Part shown: piece by piece, positions 31,249 through 38,921 of the stretch
Layout of the letters: every line of letters starts with the position of its first letter
Numbering within the stretch: the first letter of the stretch is position 1
Source: CAZXFA01 sp964640085
GTDB taxonomy: Bacteria; Actinomycetota; UBA4738; HRBIN12
Reading direction: 5' to 3'
NCBI GenBank assembly: GCA_964640085.1
Contig: CAZXFA010000004.1
Location: 60,648-124,647 of the forward strand
Length of the DNA: 64,000 nt
The notes under the pieces: model-generated
Database searches by the model: none
What the model was told of the DNA's origin: nothing
Seen by the model: only the letters and a program-made list of their open reading frames with translations
Translations under genes and position numbers: made by a program

Positions 31249-31321
31249 GGCCAGGTAGCTCAGTTGGCAGAGCACGCGGCTGAAAACCGCGGTGTCGGCA
31301 GTTCGATTCTGCCCCTGGCCA
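31249..31321 (+). tRNA. tRNA-Phe (anticodon GAA)
   Basis: The acceptor stem GGCCAGG pairs with CCTGGCC; the anticodon loop CTGAAAA carries GAA; the T-loop is TTCGATT. Discriminator A, no encoded CCA. A protein gene separates it from tRNA-Glu and tRNA-Asp. Confidence 0.95.
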
Positions 31322-31334
31322 CTCTCCCAGGGGA

Positions 31335-32135
31335 TCAGCTCAGGCTCTCGCGCCCCCGGAGCTCGGCCGAGCGCCCGAGCACGGCCTGGTACAGCTCCGC
31401 GGTGCGCGGGAACTCCCCGGCCGACAGCGCCGCCAACGCCTCTTGGATCTCGCGAGCGCTGTGGTCGTCGTCCATCTCGTCCCACGTCACCAGGTCGCAG
31501 AGGGTCCCGTAGTCGAGCTCGAGCAGCGAGCGCGTGTCGAAGACCGCGAACCACCGGTGCAGCTCCACCAGCAGGTCGGCGATCGCCCCGAGCTCGCTCC
31601 CTCGGAGGACCGCCACGGCTCGCTCCAGCCGCGCGACCGCGCGTCTGAGCGTGGTCAGGTAGGAGAGACGGTACCGGCCCTCCACCTCGCGCAGGCGCCG
31701 CTCGTCGTCCTCGAACAGGGCGAACCAACGGACGGGAACGTGCCAAGGCGAGCGCATCAGCGTCGCCACCTGGCCGGGCCGCGTGCTCCGGAGACGCCGG
31801 AGCTCTCGCGCCGCCCGCCGCGCCTCGGCCCGTGACAGGAACGCATTGGCTCCCTCGAACGGCGCGGCCTCCACGAACGCCAGGAGGCCGGCCAGGACCT
31901 GGAGCCGCGTCCGCCATGGGCAAACGTAGTAGTGACCGTCGACCACCTTGATCGACGCGCCGTCGGGGCCTGTGGGCTCCAGGAACCCCAGACCCTCGCG
32001 GGTTCGACGGTCGCGGTAGCGGGGCCGCGCCGGGAGTGGGGCCGACGCGACGATGTACCGCTCCCACTCGGCCTGCTCGTCCGGGGGGAAGGCGTCGAGC
32101 GGCTGGAAGACCCGGAGCTCGGCGGACGGGACCAT
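31335..32135 (-). CDS. Uncharacterised helical protein
   Basis: A 266-aa protein that I do not recognise. It begins MVPSAELRVFQPLDAFPPDE, has a basic RPRYRDRRTREGLGF segment, then VDGHYYVCPWRTRLQVLAGL, and continues as a mainly helical, Arg- and Leu-rich domain ending in QEALAALSAGEFPRTAELY. There is no signal peptide, membrane helix or known motif. TACACT lies eight bases before the ATG at 32135, and the 55-base gap to the divergent E1alpha gene holds both promoters, which hints at joint control with the dehydrogenase operon. Confidence 0.6.
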   Translation of the reverse strand: MVPSAELRVFQPLDAFPPDEQAEWERYIVASAPLPARPRYRDRRTREGLGFLEPTGPDGASIKVVDGHYYVCPWRTRLQVLAGLLAFVEAAPFEGANAFLSRAEARRAARELRRLRSTRPGQVATLMRSPWHVPVRWFALFEDDERRLREVEGRYRLSYLTTLRRAVARLERAVAVLRGSELGAIADLLVELHRWFAVFDTRSLLELDYGTLCDLVTWDEMDDDHSAREIQEALAALSAGEFPRTAELYQAVLGRSAELRGRESLS

Positions 32136-32143
32136 GGGCGCCG

Positions 32144-32149
32144 AGTGTA
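32144..32149 (-). promoter_or_regulatory. -10 element of the gene at 31335-32135 (leaderless type)
   Basis: TACACT on the minus strand, eight bases before the ATG at 32135, inside the 55-base divergent gap with the E1alpha gene. Confidence 0.45.
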
Positions 32150-32190
32150 TATGCTCACCGCGGTCCTGTTCCCGCGAGGTCCCATCGCGC

Positions 32191-33252
32191 ATGACGATCC
32201 CAGAGACCGCCGATGTTCCCATCGTCCAGATCCTGGCCCCCGACGGCACGCCGACCCGCGACCCAGACGTCGGCTTGGACGCCGACGCCCTCCGCAAGCT
32301 CCTGCGGCTCATGATCGTGAGTCGGCGCCTGGATCGCGAGTGCATGGCGCTGCAGCGACAGGGCGAGCTGACCGTGTATCCCCCGTTCGAGGGTCAGGAG
32401 GCCGCCCAGGTTGCGAGCGCCTTCGCGCTCGGCCCGGAGGACTTCGTCTTCCCGTCGTTCCGCGAGCTGGCAGTCGCCGTCGTCCGGGGCGTCGACGTCG
32501 TGGAGTACCTCCAGTACCACCGAGGTACCTGGCACGGAGGGCCCTACGACCCGTCGGCGAGCCGGTTCGCGCCGATCTGCGTCCCGGTCGGGACGCAAGT
32601 GGTGCACGCGGTGGGCTGGGCGCTCGGCGCCAGGCTCGACGGCCGCAGGGCGTGCGCGATCGCCTACTTCGGCGACGGCTCGACCTCGGAGGGGGACGTC
32701 CACGAGGCGGCCAACCTCGCGGCGGTGTTCCGGGTCCCCGCGATCCTGTTCTGCCAGAACAACGGGTGGGCGATCTCGGTGCCGACCTCCGCGCAGACGG
32801 TCGCGCCGATCGCGGCCCGGGCTCCCGGATACGGGTTCCCCGGTGTGCGAGTGGATGGGAACGACGTCCTCGCCGTGTACACGGTGACCCGCGAAGCGGC
32901 CGATCGCGCGCGCTCCGGCGGCGGTCCGACCCTGATCGAGGCCGTGACATACCGGATCGGGCCGCACTCGACGGCCGACGACGACACGCGGTACCGGCCC
33001 TCATCGGAGGTCGAGACCTGGCGGGAGCGCGACCCGATCGAGCGCTTCCGTCGGCACCTCCTCGCCCGGGATCTCGCCGACGAGGGGTTCGTCCGGTCGT
33101 GCGAGGCCGAGGCGGATGCCTGGGTCGGCGAGATCCGCTCGCGGCTGGTGGCCCTCGGACCACCGCCGGACGCCGAACTCTTCGATCACGCGTTCGCGGA
33201 ACCGCCCTCCGAGCTCGCCGAGGAACGCCGGGAGCTCCTGGGCGATGGGTGA
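32191..33252 (+). CDS. 2-oxoacid dehydrogenase E1 component, alpha subunit
   Basis: The 353-aa subunit of a thiamine-diphosphate-dependent E1 (pyruvate or branched-chain type). The ThDP motif begins at AIAYFGDGSTSEGDVHEAAN and ends ILFCQNNGWAIS. The N-terminal QGELTVYPPFEGQEAAQVAS and the phosphorylation-loop-like YRIGPHSTADDDTRYR are closer to branched-chain E1alpha proteins. It decarboxylates the 2-oxoacid with the beta subunit and passes the acyl group to E2. First gene of a three-gene overlapping operon; no E3 (lipoamide dehydrogenase) gene is present. Confidence 0.9.
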   Translation: MTIPETADVPIVQILAPDGTPTRDPDVGLDADALRKLLRLMIVSRRLDRECMALQRQGELTVYPPFEGQEAAQVASAFALGPEDFVFPSFRELAVAVVRGVDVVEYLQYHRGTWHGGPYDPSASRFAPICVPVGTQVVHAVGWALGARLDGRRACAIAYFGDGSTSEGDVHEAANLAAVFRVPAILFCQNNGWAISVPTSAQTVAPIAARAPGYGFPGVRVDGNDVLAVYTVTREAADRARSGGGPTLIEAVTYRIGPHSTADDDTRYRPSSEVETWRERDPIERFRRHLLARDLADEGFVRSCEAEADAWVGEIRSRLVALGPPPDAELFDHAFAEPPSELAEERRELLGDG

Positions 33253-34219
33253 GGTCACGATGGTCGGGGCGCTGAACGCGGCGCTCCGGGACGCGCTGGC
33301 GGGCGATCCGCGGATCCTCGTGTTCGGCGAGGACGTGGGGGCGCTCGGGGGCGTGTTCCGCGTGACGGCGAACCTCCAGGAGGAGTTCGGGCCGGAGCGA
33401 GTGTTCGACACCCCGACCGCCGAGGCCGGGATCGCCGGGATGTGCGTGGGTCTCGCCCTGGCCGGCTGGCATCCGGTCGCGGAGATGCAGTTCGACGGTT
33501 TCAGCTATCCCGCCCTGGATCAGGTGATCTCCCACATCGCGAAGTACCGCGCGCGGACCCGCGGTCGCGTGGCGATGCCGATCGTCATCCGGATCCCGTC
33601 GTTCGGCGGGATCAAGGGCAAGGAGCACCATGGCGAGAGCCCGGAGACCTACTACGTCCACACCGCCGGGCTCAAGGTCGTGGTGCCCTCGACGCCGCTC
33701 GACGCCTACACCCTTCTGTCGGCGGCGATCGCCGATCCCGACCCGGTGATCGTGCTCGAGCCGAAGGGCCGCTACTGGTCGAAGGAGGAGGGAGAGCTCT
33801 CGTCCCACGGGCCCGGCATCGGTCGGGCCCGAACGTTGCGGGAAGGCGATGCGTGCGTCGTGATCTCCTACGGCGCGATGGTCCACCGTTGCCTCGAGGC
33901 GGCCGGGTCGCTCGCCGGGCAGGGCATCGAGTGCCGCGTGCTCGACCTGCGGTCGCTCGTTCCGCTCGATGTGGAGGCCCTGGGGGACGCGGTCCGGGCT
34001 ACCGGCCGCGCTGTGGTGGTGCATGAGGCGCCGCGCACGCTGGGGATGGGGGCCGAGCTCGCCGCGCGGGTCATGGAGGTGGCGTTCGACCACCTCGAAG
34101 CACCCGTCGCTCGGGTGACCGCCCCGGACGTGCCGTACCCACCGGCCTCGCTCGAGCAGCGCTACCTGCCGAGCGTGGACCGGATCCGCGGGGCGGTGCA
34201 CCGGGTGGTGGCCTACTGA
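33245..34219 (+). CDS. 2-oxoacid dehydrogenase E1 component, beta subunit
   Basis: The 324-aa beta subunit carries the transketolase pyrimidine-binding domain (ILVFGEDVGALGGVFRVTA, PTAEAGIAGMCVGLALAGWH) and the transketolase C-terminal domain (VLDLRSLVPLDVEALGDAV). PSFGGIKGKEHHGESPE provides the conserved histidines near the cofactor. Its ATG lies eight bases inside the alpha gene, so translation is coupled. Substrate choice cannot be settled from sequence; the branched-chain or general pyruvate enzyme are both possible. Confidence 0.9.
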   Translation: MGEVTMVGALNAALRDALAGDPRILVFGEDVGALGGVFRVTANLQEEFGPERVFDTPTAEAGIAGMCVGLALAGWHPVAEMQFDGFSYPALDQVISHIAKYRARTRGRVAMPIVIRIPSFGGIKGKEHHGESPETYYVHTAGLKVVVPSTPLDAYTLLSAAIADPDPVIVLEPKGRYWSKEEGELSSHGPGIGRARTLREGDACVVISYGAMVHRCLEAAGSLAGQGIECRVLDLRSLVPLDVEALGDAVRATGRAVVVHEAPRTLGMGAELAARVMEVAFDHLEAPVARVTAPDVPYPPASLEQRYLPSVDRIRGAVHRVVAY

Positions 34220-35349
34220 TGTCCGAGATCGTGTTCGTCCTGCCCGACCTCGGCGAGGGTCTGGAGGAGGCCGCGGTGAACGCGTGGCTCGTCGTCGAGG
34301 GCGAGGAGGTCGAGCTGAACGCCCCCCTCGCGGAGATCGAGACGGCCAAGGCGGTGGTGGAGATCCCCTCGCCGTTCGCCGGCCGCGTCGTACGGCTCCA
34401 CGCGGAGGCAGGCTCGACGATCGCCGTGGGCGCCCCCCTCGCCACGTTCGAGGTCGAGGGGTCACCGGAGGCGGGGGCGCCACAGCCGCTGGAGGCTCCG
34501 CGGGCGGTCGAGCCGTCGCGGGCTCTGCATGCCCCCACGCCGGGTCCCGTGGCGGCGACGCCGGCGGTCCGCAAGCTGGCGAAGGACCTGGGGGTGGACC
34601 TGCCCTCCGTGGACGCGACCGGTCCGAAGGGTCGGATCACGCGCGTGGACGTCGAACGGGCCGCGGCCGGGCGCTCGACCGAGGACGCGGAGCTGGTGCC
34701 GCTCTCGCCCCTCCGCCGGACGATCGCGAGGAACCTGGAGAGGGTCGCGCGGATCCCCCAGGTCACGACGTTCCGCGAGGTCGACTGCCTCGACCTGGAG
34801 GCCTTCCGTGCCGAGCTCGGCGTCTCGCCGCTGCCGGTGTTCGTCCGGGCGCTGGCCGACGTGTGCGTCGACCACTCCTGGATCAACGCATCCTGGAGCG
34901 AGGAGGGGGTCCGGCTCCATCGATCCGTCCACGTCGGCATCGCTACCGACACCGATCGCGGGCTGGTGGTCCCGGTCCTTCGGGACGCGCGGTCGCGAGG
35001 GATCGGCGAGACCGCCGCCGAGATCGCCCGGCTGGCCGGATCGGCGCGGGCGGGCTCGCTGGCGCGCGACGAGCTCTCCGGTGCCACGATCACGGTCACC
35101 AACACCGGCAGCTACGGGTCCGAGTGGGGGACACCACTGCTCGATCCCGGACACGCGGTGACGATCGCTATCGGGGCGATCCGGTCTCGGGCGCTCGCGG
35201 TCGACGGGCTGGTGGAGGTCAGGCCCGCCTGCGTGCTGTCGTGCACCTTCGATCACCGGGTCCTGGACGGCGCGACGGTGGGTCGGGCGCTCGCCTCGCT
35301 GGTGCGGCTCCTCGCCTCGAGAGAGCGACTTGCCACCCTCCCCCGCTAG
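34219..35349 (+). CDS. 2-oxoacid dehydrogenase E2 component (dihydrolipoyl acyltransferase)
   Basis: The 376-aa E2 has one lipoyl domain (residues 1-80, lipoyl lysine K44 in EIETAKAVVEIP), a proline/alanine linker, a peripheral-subunit-binding domain (TPAVRKLAKDLGVDLPSV then GRITRVDVERA) and a catalytic domain ending in the acyltransferase motif CTFDHRVLDGATVGRAL with the active-site His and Asp. It forms the core of the complex. Its ATG overlaps the E1beta stop (TGATG). The E3 partner must come from elsewhere in the genome. Confidence 0.92.
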   Translation: MSEIVFVLPDLGEGLEEAAVNAWLVVEGEEVELNAPLAEIETAKAVVEIPSPFAGRVVRLHAEAGSTIAVGAPLATFEVEGSPEAGAPQPLEAPRAVEPSRALHAPTPGPVAATPAVRKLAKDLGVDLPSVDATGPKGRITRVDVERAAAGRSTEDAELVPLSPLRRTIARNLERVARIPQVTTFREVDCLDLEAFRAELGVSPLPVFVRALADVCVDHSWINASWSEEGVRLHRSVHVGIATDTDRGLVVPVLRDARSRGIGETAAEIARLAGSARAGSLARDELSGATITVTNTGSYGSEWGTPLLDPGHAVTIAIGAIRSRALAVDGLVEVRPACVLSCTFDHRVLDGATVGRALASLVRLLASRERLATLPR

Positions 35350-35377
35350 GGCTCCCGCGCTCCGCGCACCTGTCGGC

Positions 35378-35383
35378 TATCCT
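35378..35383 (+). promoter_or_regulatory. -10 element of the SH3-like/ammonia-lyase pair (leaderless type)
   Basis: TATCCT ends seven bases before the GTG at 35391, so this gene pair can be expressed apart from the dehydrogenase operon. Confidence 0.45.
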
Positions 35384-35390
35384 GCCGGCC

Positions 35391-35615
35391 GTGGAGGGAC
35401 GGAACCCCGTGACGCCGCAGGACGTGGGCAAGCGCGTGTCGTTCCAGTTCGAGCTGCCCAACGGGTTCCTCGGGGAGGCCGTGGGGATCCTCGAGTACTA
35501 CGACGAGACGGCCGAGACGTTCATGGTGCGTCGCAGGAACGGCGAGCTCGCTCGCGTGCCCGCGCGCGGTATCCGGTTCGGGAAGGTCGTCGAGTCCGAT
35601 CGGAAGGAGCGATGA
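35391..35615 (+). CDS. Small SH3-like domain protein
   Basis: A 74-aa protein. VTPQDVGKRVSFQFELPNGF, GEAVGILEYYDETAETFMVR and ELARVPARGIRFGKVV fit a small beta-barrel resembling the SH3-like domain found at the N-terminus of some actinobacterial GNAT acetyltransferases (Rv0428c type), here standing alone. The resemblance is from memory of the pattern and should be tested. The GTG at 35391 is set by the leaderless-type promoter; GTG 35409 is an alternative. Its stop overlaps the start of the next gene (ATGA). Confidence 0.6.
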   Translation: MEGRNPVTPQDVGKRVSFQFELPNGFLGEAVGILEYYDETAETFMVRRRNGELARVPARGIRFGKVVESDRKER

Positions 35616-36013
35616 CCGACGAGCTCCCCACCGCGTTCATCCGCCGCCGCCTGGGCTCGGAGGACGCCCACTACGGCGGCAACCTGGTGGCCGGTGCGAA
35701 GCAGCTGGAGATCATCGGGGACCTGATCACCGAGCTCGCGATGCGGTACGACGGCGACGAGGGGCTCTTCCGCGCATACGCCTCGGTCGAGTTCCTCGCG
35801 CCCCTGTACGCGGGGGACTGGGTCGAGGCCAAGGGCCGGATCGTGAGCACCGGCACCACGTCGCGGACCTGCGAGTTCGAGGTGTGGAAGGTAGGCGGAG
35901 CCCGACCCGACATCTCGGAGTCGGCGGCCGAGTTCCTGGACGAGCCCGTCCTCACGTGCCGCGCGGTCGGAACGACGGTGGTCCCGAAGGAGCAACAGCG
36001 GTTCCAGCGCTGA
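35612..36013 (+). CDS. 3-aminobutyryl-CoA ammonia-lyase-like hotdog protein
   Basis: A 133-aa hotdog-fold protein with SEDAHYGGNLVAGAKQLEII, ELAMRYDGDEGLFRAYASVE, FLAPLYAGDWVEAKGRI and a C-terminal CRAVGTTVVPKEQQR. This matches the pattern of the Kal enzyme of lysine fermentation, which removes ammonia from 3-aminobutyryl-CoA to give crotonyl-CoA. No other gene of lysine fermentation (kamA, kdd, kce) lies nearby, so the physiological substrate may differ. It is coupled to the SH3-like gene and follows a 2-oxoacid dehydrogenase operon. Confidence 0.72.
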   Translation: MTDELPTAFIRRRLGSEDAHYGGNLVAGAKQLEIIGDLITELAMRYDGDEGLFRAYASVEFLAPLYAGDWVEAKGRIVSTGTTSRTCEFEVWKVGGARPDISESAAEFLDEPVLTCRAVGTTVVPKEQQRFQR

Positions 36014-36025
36014 GCCTCGATCGGC

Positions 36026-36409
36026 TCAGCGTTCCTCCACCGGCCCGAGCCCGCTCATCACGTCGAGCAGATCGTCCACGTTGAAGGGCTTGGGGACGAA
36101 CGCATCTGCGCCGAGCTCGCTCGCCCTCGCACGGTCCCGGACCCCGGTCCTGGCCGACAGCACGATCACCTTCGGGCGCTCGTCCGATGGGAGCTCCTGG
36201 AGGTGCTGCAGCACGGCCCACCCATCCATCGCCGGCATCATGATGTCCAACAGCATCAGATCGGGCCGATGCTCGCGGACCGCGACCAGCGCCTCCCGTC
36301 CCTCGCGAGCGCTGAGCACGCGGTACCCGGCCGCCTCCAGGCTGAAGCGGAGCATCCACACGACCTGCGGCTCGTCGTCGACCACCAGGACGCTCGTCTG
36401 CGCCACCAT
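36026..36409 (-). CDS. Single-domain response regulator (CheY-like)
   Basis: A 127-aa receiver with every phosphorylation residue present: the acidic pair in VLVVDDEPQ, the phospho-acceptor Asp in LMLLDIMMPAMDG, the Ser in VIVLSART and the Lys in FVPKPFNVDDL. There is no output domain, so it probably relays phosphate to, or binds, a partner protein. No histidine kinase is in the window. TAGGCT lies seven bases before the ATG. It is convergent with the ammonia-lyase-like gene and lies just downstream of purM. Confidence 0.88.
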   Translation of the reverse strand: MVAQTSVLVVDDEPQVVWMLRFSLEAAGYRVLSAREGREALVAVREHRPDLMLLDIMMPAMDGWAVLQHLQELPSDERPKVIVLSARTGVRDRARASELGADAFVPKPFNVDDLLDVMSGLGPVEER

Positions 36410-36416
36410 CGTTGCG

Positions 36417-36422
36417 AGCCTA
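36417..36422 (-). promoter_or_regulatory. -10 element of the response regulator (leaderless type)
   Basis: TAGGCT on the minus strand, seven bases before the ATG at 36409. Confidence 0.5.
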
Positions 36423-36442
36423 CCGTCACCGCTCCGCGGGAC

Positions 36443-37426
36443 TCATGCGGCGACGACCCGACCGATCGAGCGGGCGCCGCCCACCCGCGAGACGATCGCG
36501 TCCACCGACCGCTCGGGAACGACCAGAACCATGCCGATCCCGAGGTTGAACGTGGAGCGTAGGTCGTCTTCGGAGGCGCCCGCGGCCTCCCCCACCAGGT
36601 CGAAGATCGGCGGGACCGGCCACGAACCCCAGTCGATCTCCGCGACCGTTCCCTCGGGGATCGCCCGAGGGACGTTCTCGACCAGGCCCCCGCCAGTCAC
36701 GTGCGCGGCGGCGTTGAGCAGACCCCCCCGGGCGAGCTCCAGGAGGGTCGGCCCGTAGATCCGGGTCGGCTCGAGCAACTCGTCCATCAGCGGGCGCCCG
36801 AGCCGAGGCAGGATCTCGTCCAGCCCATAGCCGCCCTCGTCGAGCAGGGCCCTGCGGACCAGCGAGTAGCCGTTCGCGTGGAGCCCGCTCGAGGACAGGC
36901 CCACGAGCACGTCGCCTCCGGCCACCCGATGCGGGCCCAGCCGGTCGCCCTCCTCCACGATCCCGACGCAGAATCCCGCCAGGTCGAACCGTCCGGGCTC
37001 CATCACCCCTGGGTGCTCGGCTGTCTCGCCACCGAGCAGGGCGCATCGGGCCCGGCGACATCCCTCCGCCACGCCCGAGACGACCGCGGCAACATCCTCG
37101 GGGTCGAGCCGGCCGACGGCGAGGTAGTCGAGGAAGAAGAGCGGCTCGGCCCCGGTGCACGCCACGTCGTCCGCGCACATCGCGACCAGATCGATGCCCA
37201 CCGTGTCGAGCCGACCGGCGAGCCGGGCGACCTCGAGCTTGGTGCCCACGCCGTCGCTCGCCGCAGCCAGGGATCGCCCCCCGTCGATCCGGAACAGACC
37301 GGCGAAGCCCCCGACGCCCTCCACGACCTCCGGACGTCCGGCCGCGCGGGCGAGCTCGCGGATCCGCGTCACGGCCGCGGCCGCGGCGTCGAGGTCGACG
37401 CCGGCGCGGCGGTAGGTCTCGCTCAT
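36443..37426 (-). CDS. purM: Phosphoribosylformylglycinamidine cyclo-ligase
   Basis: The 327-aa AIR synthetase, fifth step of purine synthesis. It shows VEGVGGFAGLFRIDGGRSLA, SDGVGTKLEVARLAG, MCADDVACTGAEPLFFLDYL, LLGGETAEHPGVM and GLSSSGLHANGYSLVR, then VTGGGLVENVPRAIPE, as expected of the PurM fold. It is the last gene of the purine operon, 19 bases after purF. Confidence 0.94.
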   Translation of the reverse strand: MSETYRRAGVDLDAAAAAVTRIRELARAAGRPEVVEGVGGFAGLFRIDGGRSLAAASDGVGTKLEVARLAGRLDTVGIDLVAMCADDVACTGAEPLFFLDYLAVGRLDPEDVAAVVSGVAEGCRRARCALLGGETAEHPGVMEPGRFDLAGFCVGIVEEGDRLGPHRVAGGDVLVGLSSSGLHANGYSLVRRALLDEGGYGLDEILPRLGRPLMDELLEPTRIYGPTLLELARGGLLNAAAHVTGGGLVENVPRAIPEGTVAEIDWGSWPVPPIFDLVGEAAGASEDDLRSTFNLGIGMVLVVPERSVDAIVSRVGGARSIGRVVAA

Positions 37427-37445
37427 CCGTGGGTTACCCGGCCGC

Positions 37446-38876
37446 TCACGACTTCGCCGGATGCTCGAGCAGGAACTTGCCGGCGTGCTCGGGGATCGGG
37501 ATCGGGTACTCACCATCGAAGCACGCCCGGCAGAGCTCGTCCTTCGGCTGGTCGGTCGCCGCGATCATGCCGTCGAGCGAGAGATAGCCCAGGGAGTCTG
37601 CGCCCACGTACTGTCGGATCTCCTCGACGGCCAGGTCGCTCGCGATCAGCTCCGCGCGCGTGGACATGTCGATACCGTAGAAGCACGGCCATCGGATGGG
37701 AGGGCACGTGATCCTCGCATGGACCTCGGCCGCCCCCGCCTCTCGGAGCGCCTGGACGAGCTGACGGGTGGTCGTCCCCCGGACGATGGAATCATCGATG
37801 ACCACCAGTCGCTTCCCACGGATCGCGGCGGGCACGGGGTTCAGCTTCAGCTTCACCCCCCGCTCACGCAGGGCCTGCGAGGGTTGGATGAACGTCCGGC
37901 CCACGTATCGGTTCTTCATCAGCCCCTCGCCGTACTGGATCCCGGAGGCTTCCGCGTACCCCTGCGCCGCCGAGTGCCCGGTGTCGGGGACGGGGATCAC
38001 CAGATCGGCGTCGGCTGGGGCCTCGGCCGCGAGGCGCCGCCCGAGCTCGCGACGCACCTCGTACACGGTCCGGCCGCGCAACCGCGAATCCGCCCGCGCA
38101 AGGTAGACGTACTCGAATACGCACAGGGCGCTGGCCTGGCTCTCCGCGAACCGGACCGCCTCCAACCCCCGGTCGTCGATCCTGATCAGCTCGCCGGGCT
38201 CGACGTCGCGGACCAGGACCGCGCCCACGATGTCCAGGGCGCACGTCTCGGAGGCCACGACGAAGCCGTTCCGCAACCGGCCGATGGACAGTGGGCGCAG
38301 GCCGTGCCGATCACGCGCCGCGAACAGGCTCCGCTCGTCCATCACCACCAGCGAGAACGCGCCGTGGAGCGTCGGCAGGACGTCCAGAAGCGCCGTATGG
38401 AGGCCGTTGCCCCGATGGCGGGCCAGCAACGTCGCCACCAGGTCCGAGTCGGTCGTCGCTCGCCCGCTCCGCCCGGCACGCTCGGCGAGGTCGAGCGTGT
38501 TGACGAGGTTGCCGTTGTGCCCGAGCGCCAGCGACCGGTGCCCGTCGGTCTTGAACGCCGGCTGCGCGTTCTCCCACGTGGTGGATCCGGTGGTCGAGTA
38601 CCGGACGTGGCCGATCCCCAGGTCGCCCTGGAGCGTCGCCAGGGTCGCCTCGGTGAAGACCTGCGCGACGAGCCCGAGCTCCTTGAACACCAGCAGGTGC
38701 TCACCCTCTGAGACCGCGATCCCTGCGGATTCCTGGCCGCGATGCTGTTGCGCGAACAGCCCGAAGAAGATGAGCCGAGCCACTTCATCGCCCGGGGCCC
38801 AAACCCCGAACAGGCCGCACTCCTCTTCCGGACTCTCGGCTCCCACCGGCGCGCCGATGGTAGCACCGGCTTCCAC
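37446..38876 (-). CDS. purF: Amidophosphoribosyltransferase
   Basis: The 476-aa enzyme starts purine synthesis by transferring glutamine nitrogen to PRPP. A short propeptide ends at EEECGLFGVW, where the cysteine becomes the N-terminal nucleophile. Then come HRGQESAGIAV, HVRYSTTGST and GHNGNLVNT of the glutaminase domain. The phosphoribosyltransferase domain has VVIDDSIVRGTTTRQLVQAL. C-terminal cysteines (CRACFDG, with CPPIRWPCFYG) fit the [4Fe-4S] type. The GTG at 38876 is used; a GTG ten codons later with TACCAT ten bases upstream is an equally good start. Confidence 0.94.
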   Translation of the reverse strand: MEAGATIGAPVGAESPEEECGLFGVWAPGDEVARLIFFGLFAQQHRGQESAGIAVSEGEHLLVFKELGLVAQVFTEATLATLQGDLGIGHVRYSTTGSTTWENAQPAFKTDGHRSLALGHNGNLVNTLDLAERAGRSGRATTDSDLVATLLARHRGNGLHTALLDVLPTLHGAFSLVVMDERSLFAARDRHGLRPLSIGRLRNGFVVASETCALDIVGAVLVRDVEPGELIRIDDRGLEAVRFAESQASALCVFEYVYLARADSRLRGRTVYEVRRELGRRLAAEAPADADLVIPVPDTGHSAAQGYAEASGIQYGEGLMKNRYVGRTFIQPSQALRERGVKLKLNPVPAAIRGKRLVVIDDSIVRGTTTRQLVQALREAGAAEVHARITCPPIRWPCFYGIDMSTRAELIASDLAVEEIRQYVGADSLGYLSLDGMIAATDQPKDELCRACFDGEYPIPIPEHAGKFLLEHPAKS

Positions 38877-38921
38877 CGCGCTCGCTCGTACCGCGGTCGT
38901 TCGCCGGACTTCCTGACCCCG

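Noticed and set aside
30925..32067. Long minus-strand frame of 380 codons across tRNA-Phe and its neighbours
   Set aside because: It runs antisense to tRNA-Phe and to two better-supported genes, and contains the well-known QNRTADTAVF-type string produced by reading tRNA flanks backwards.
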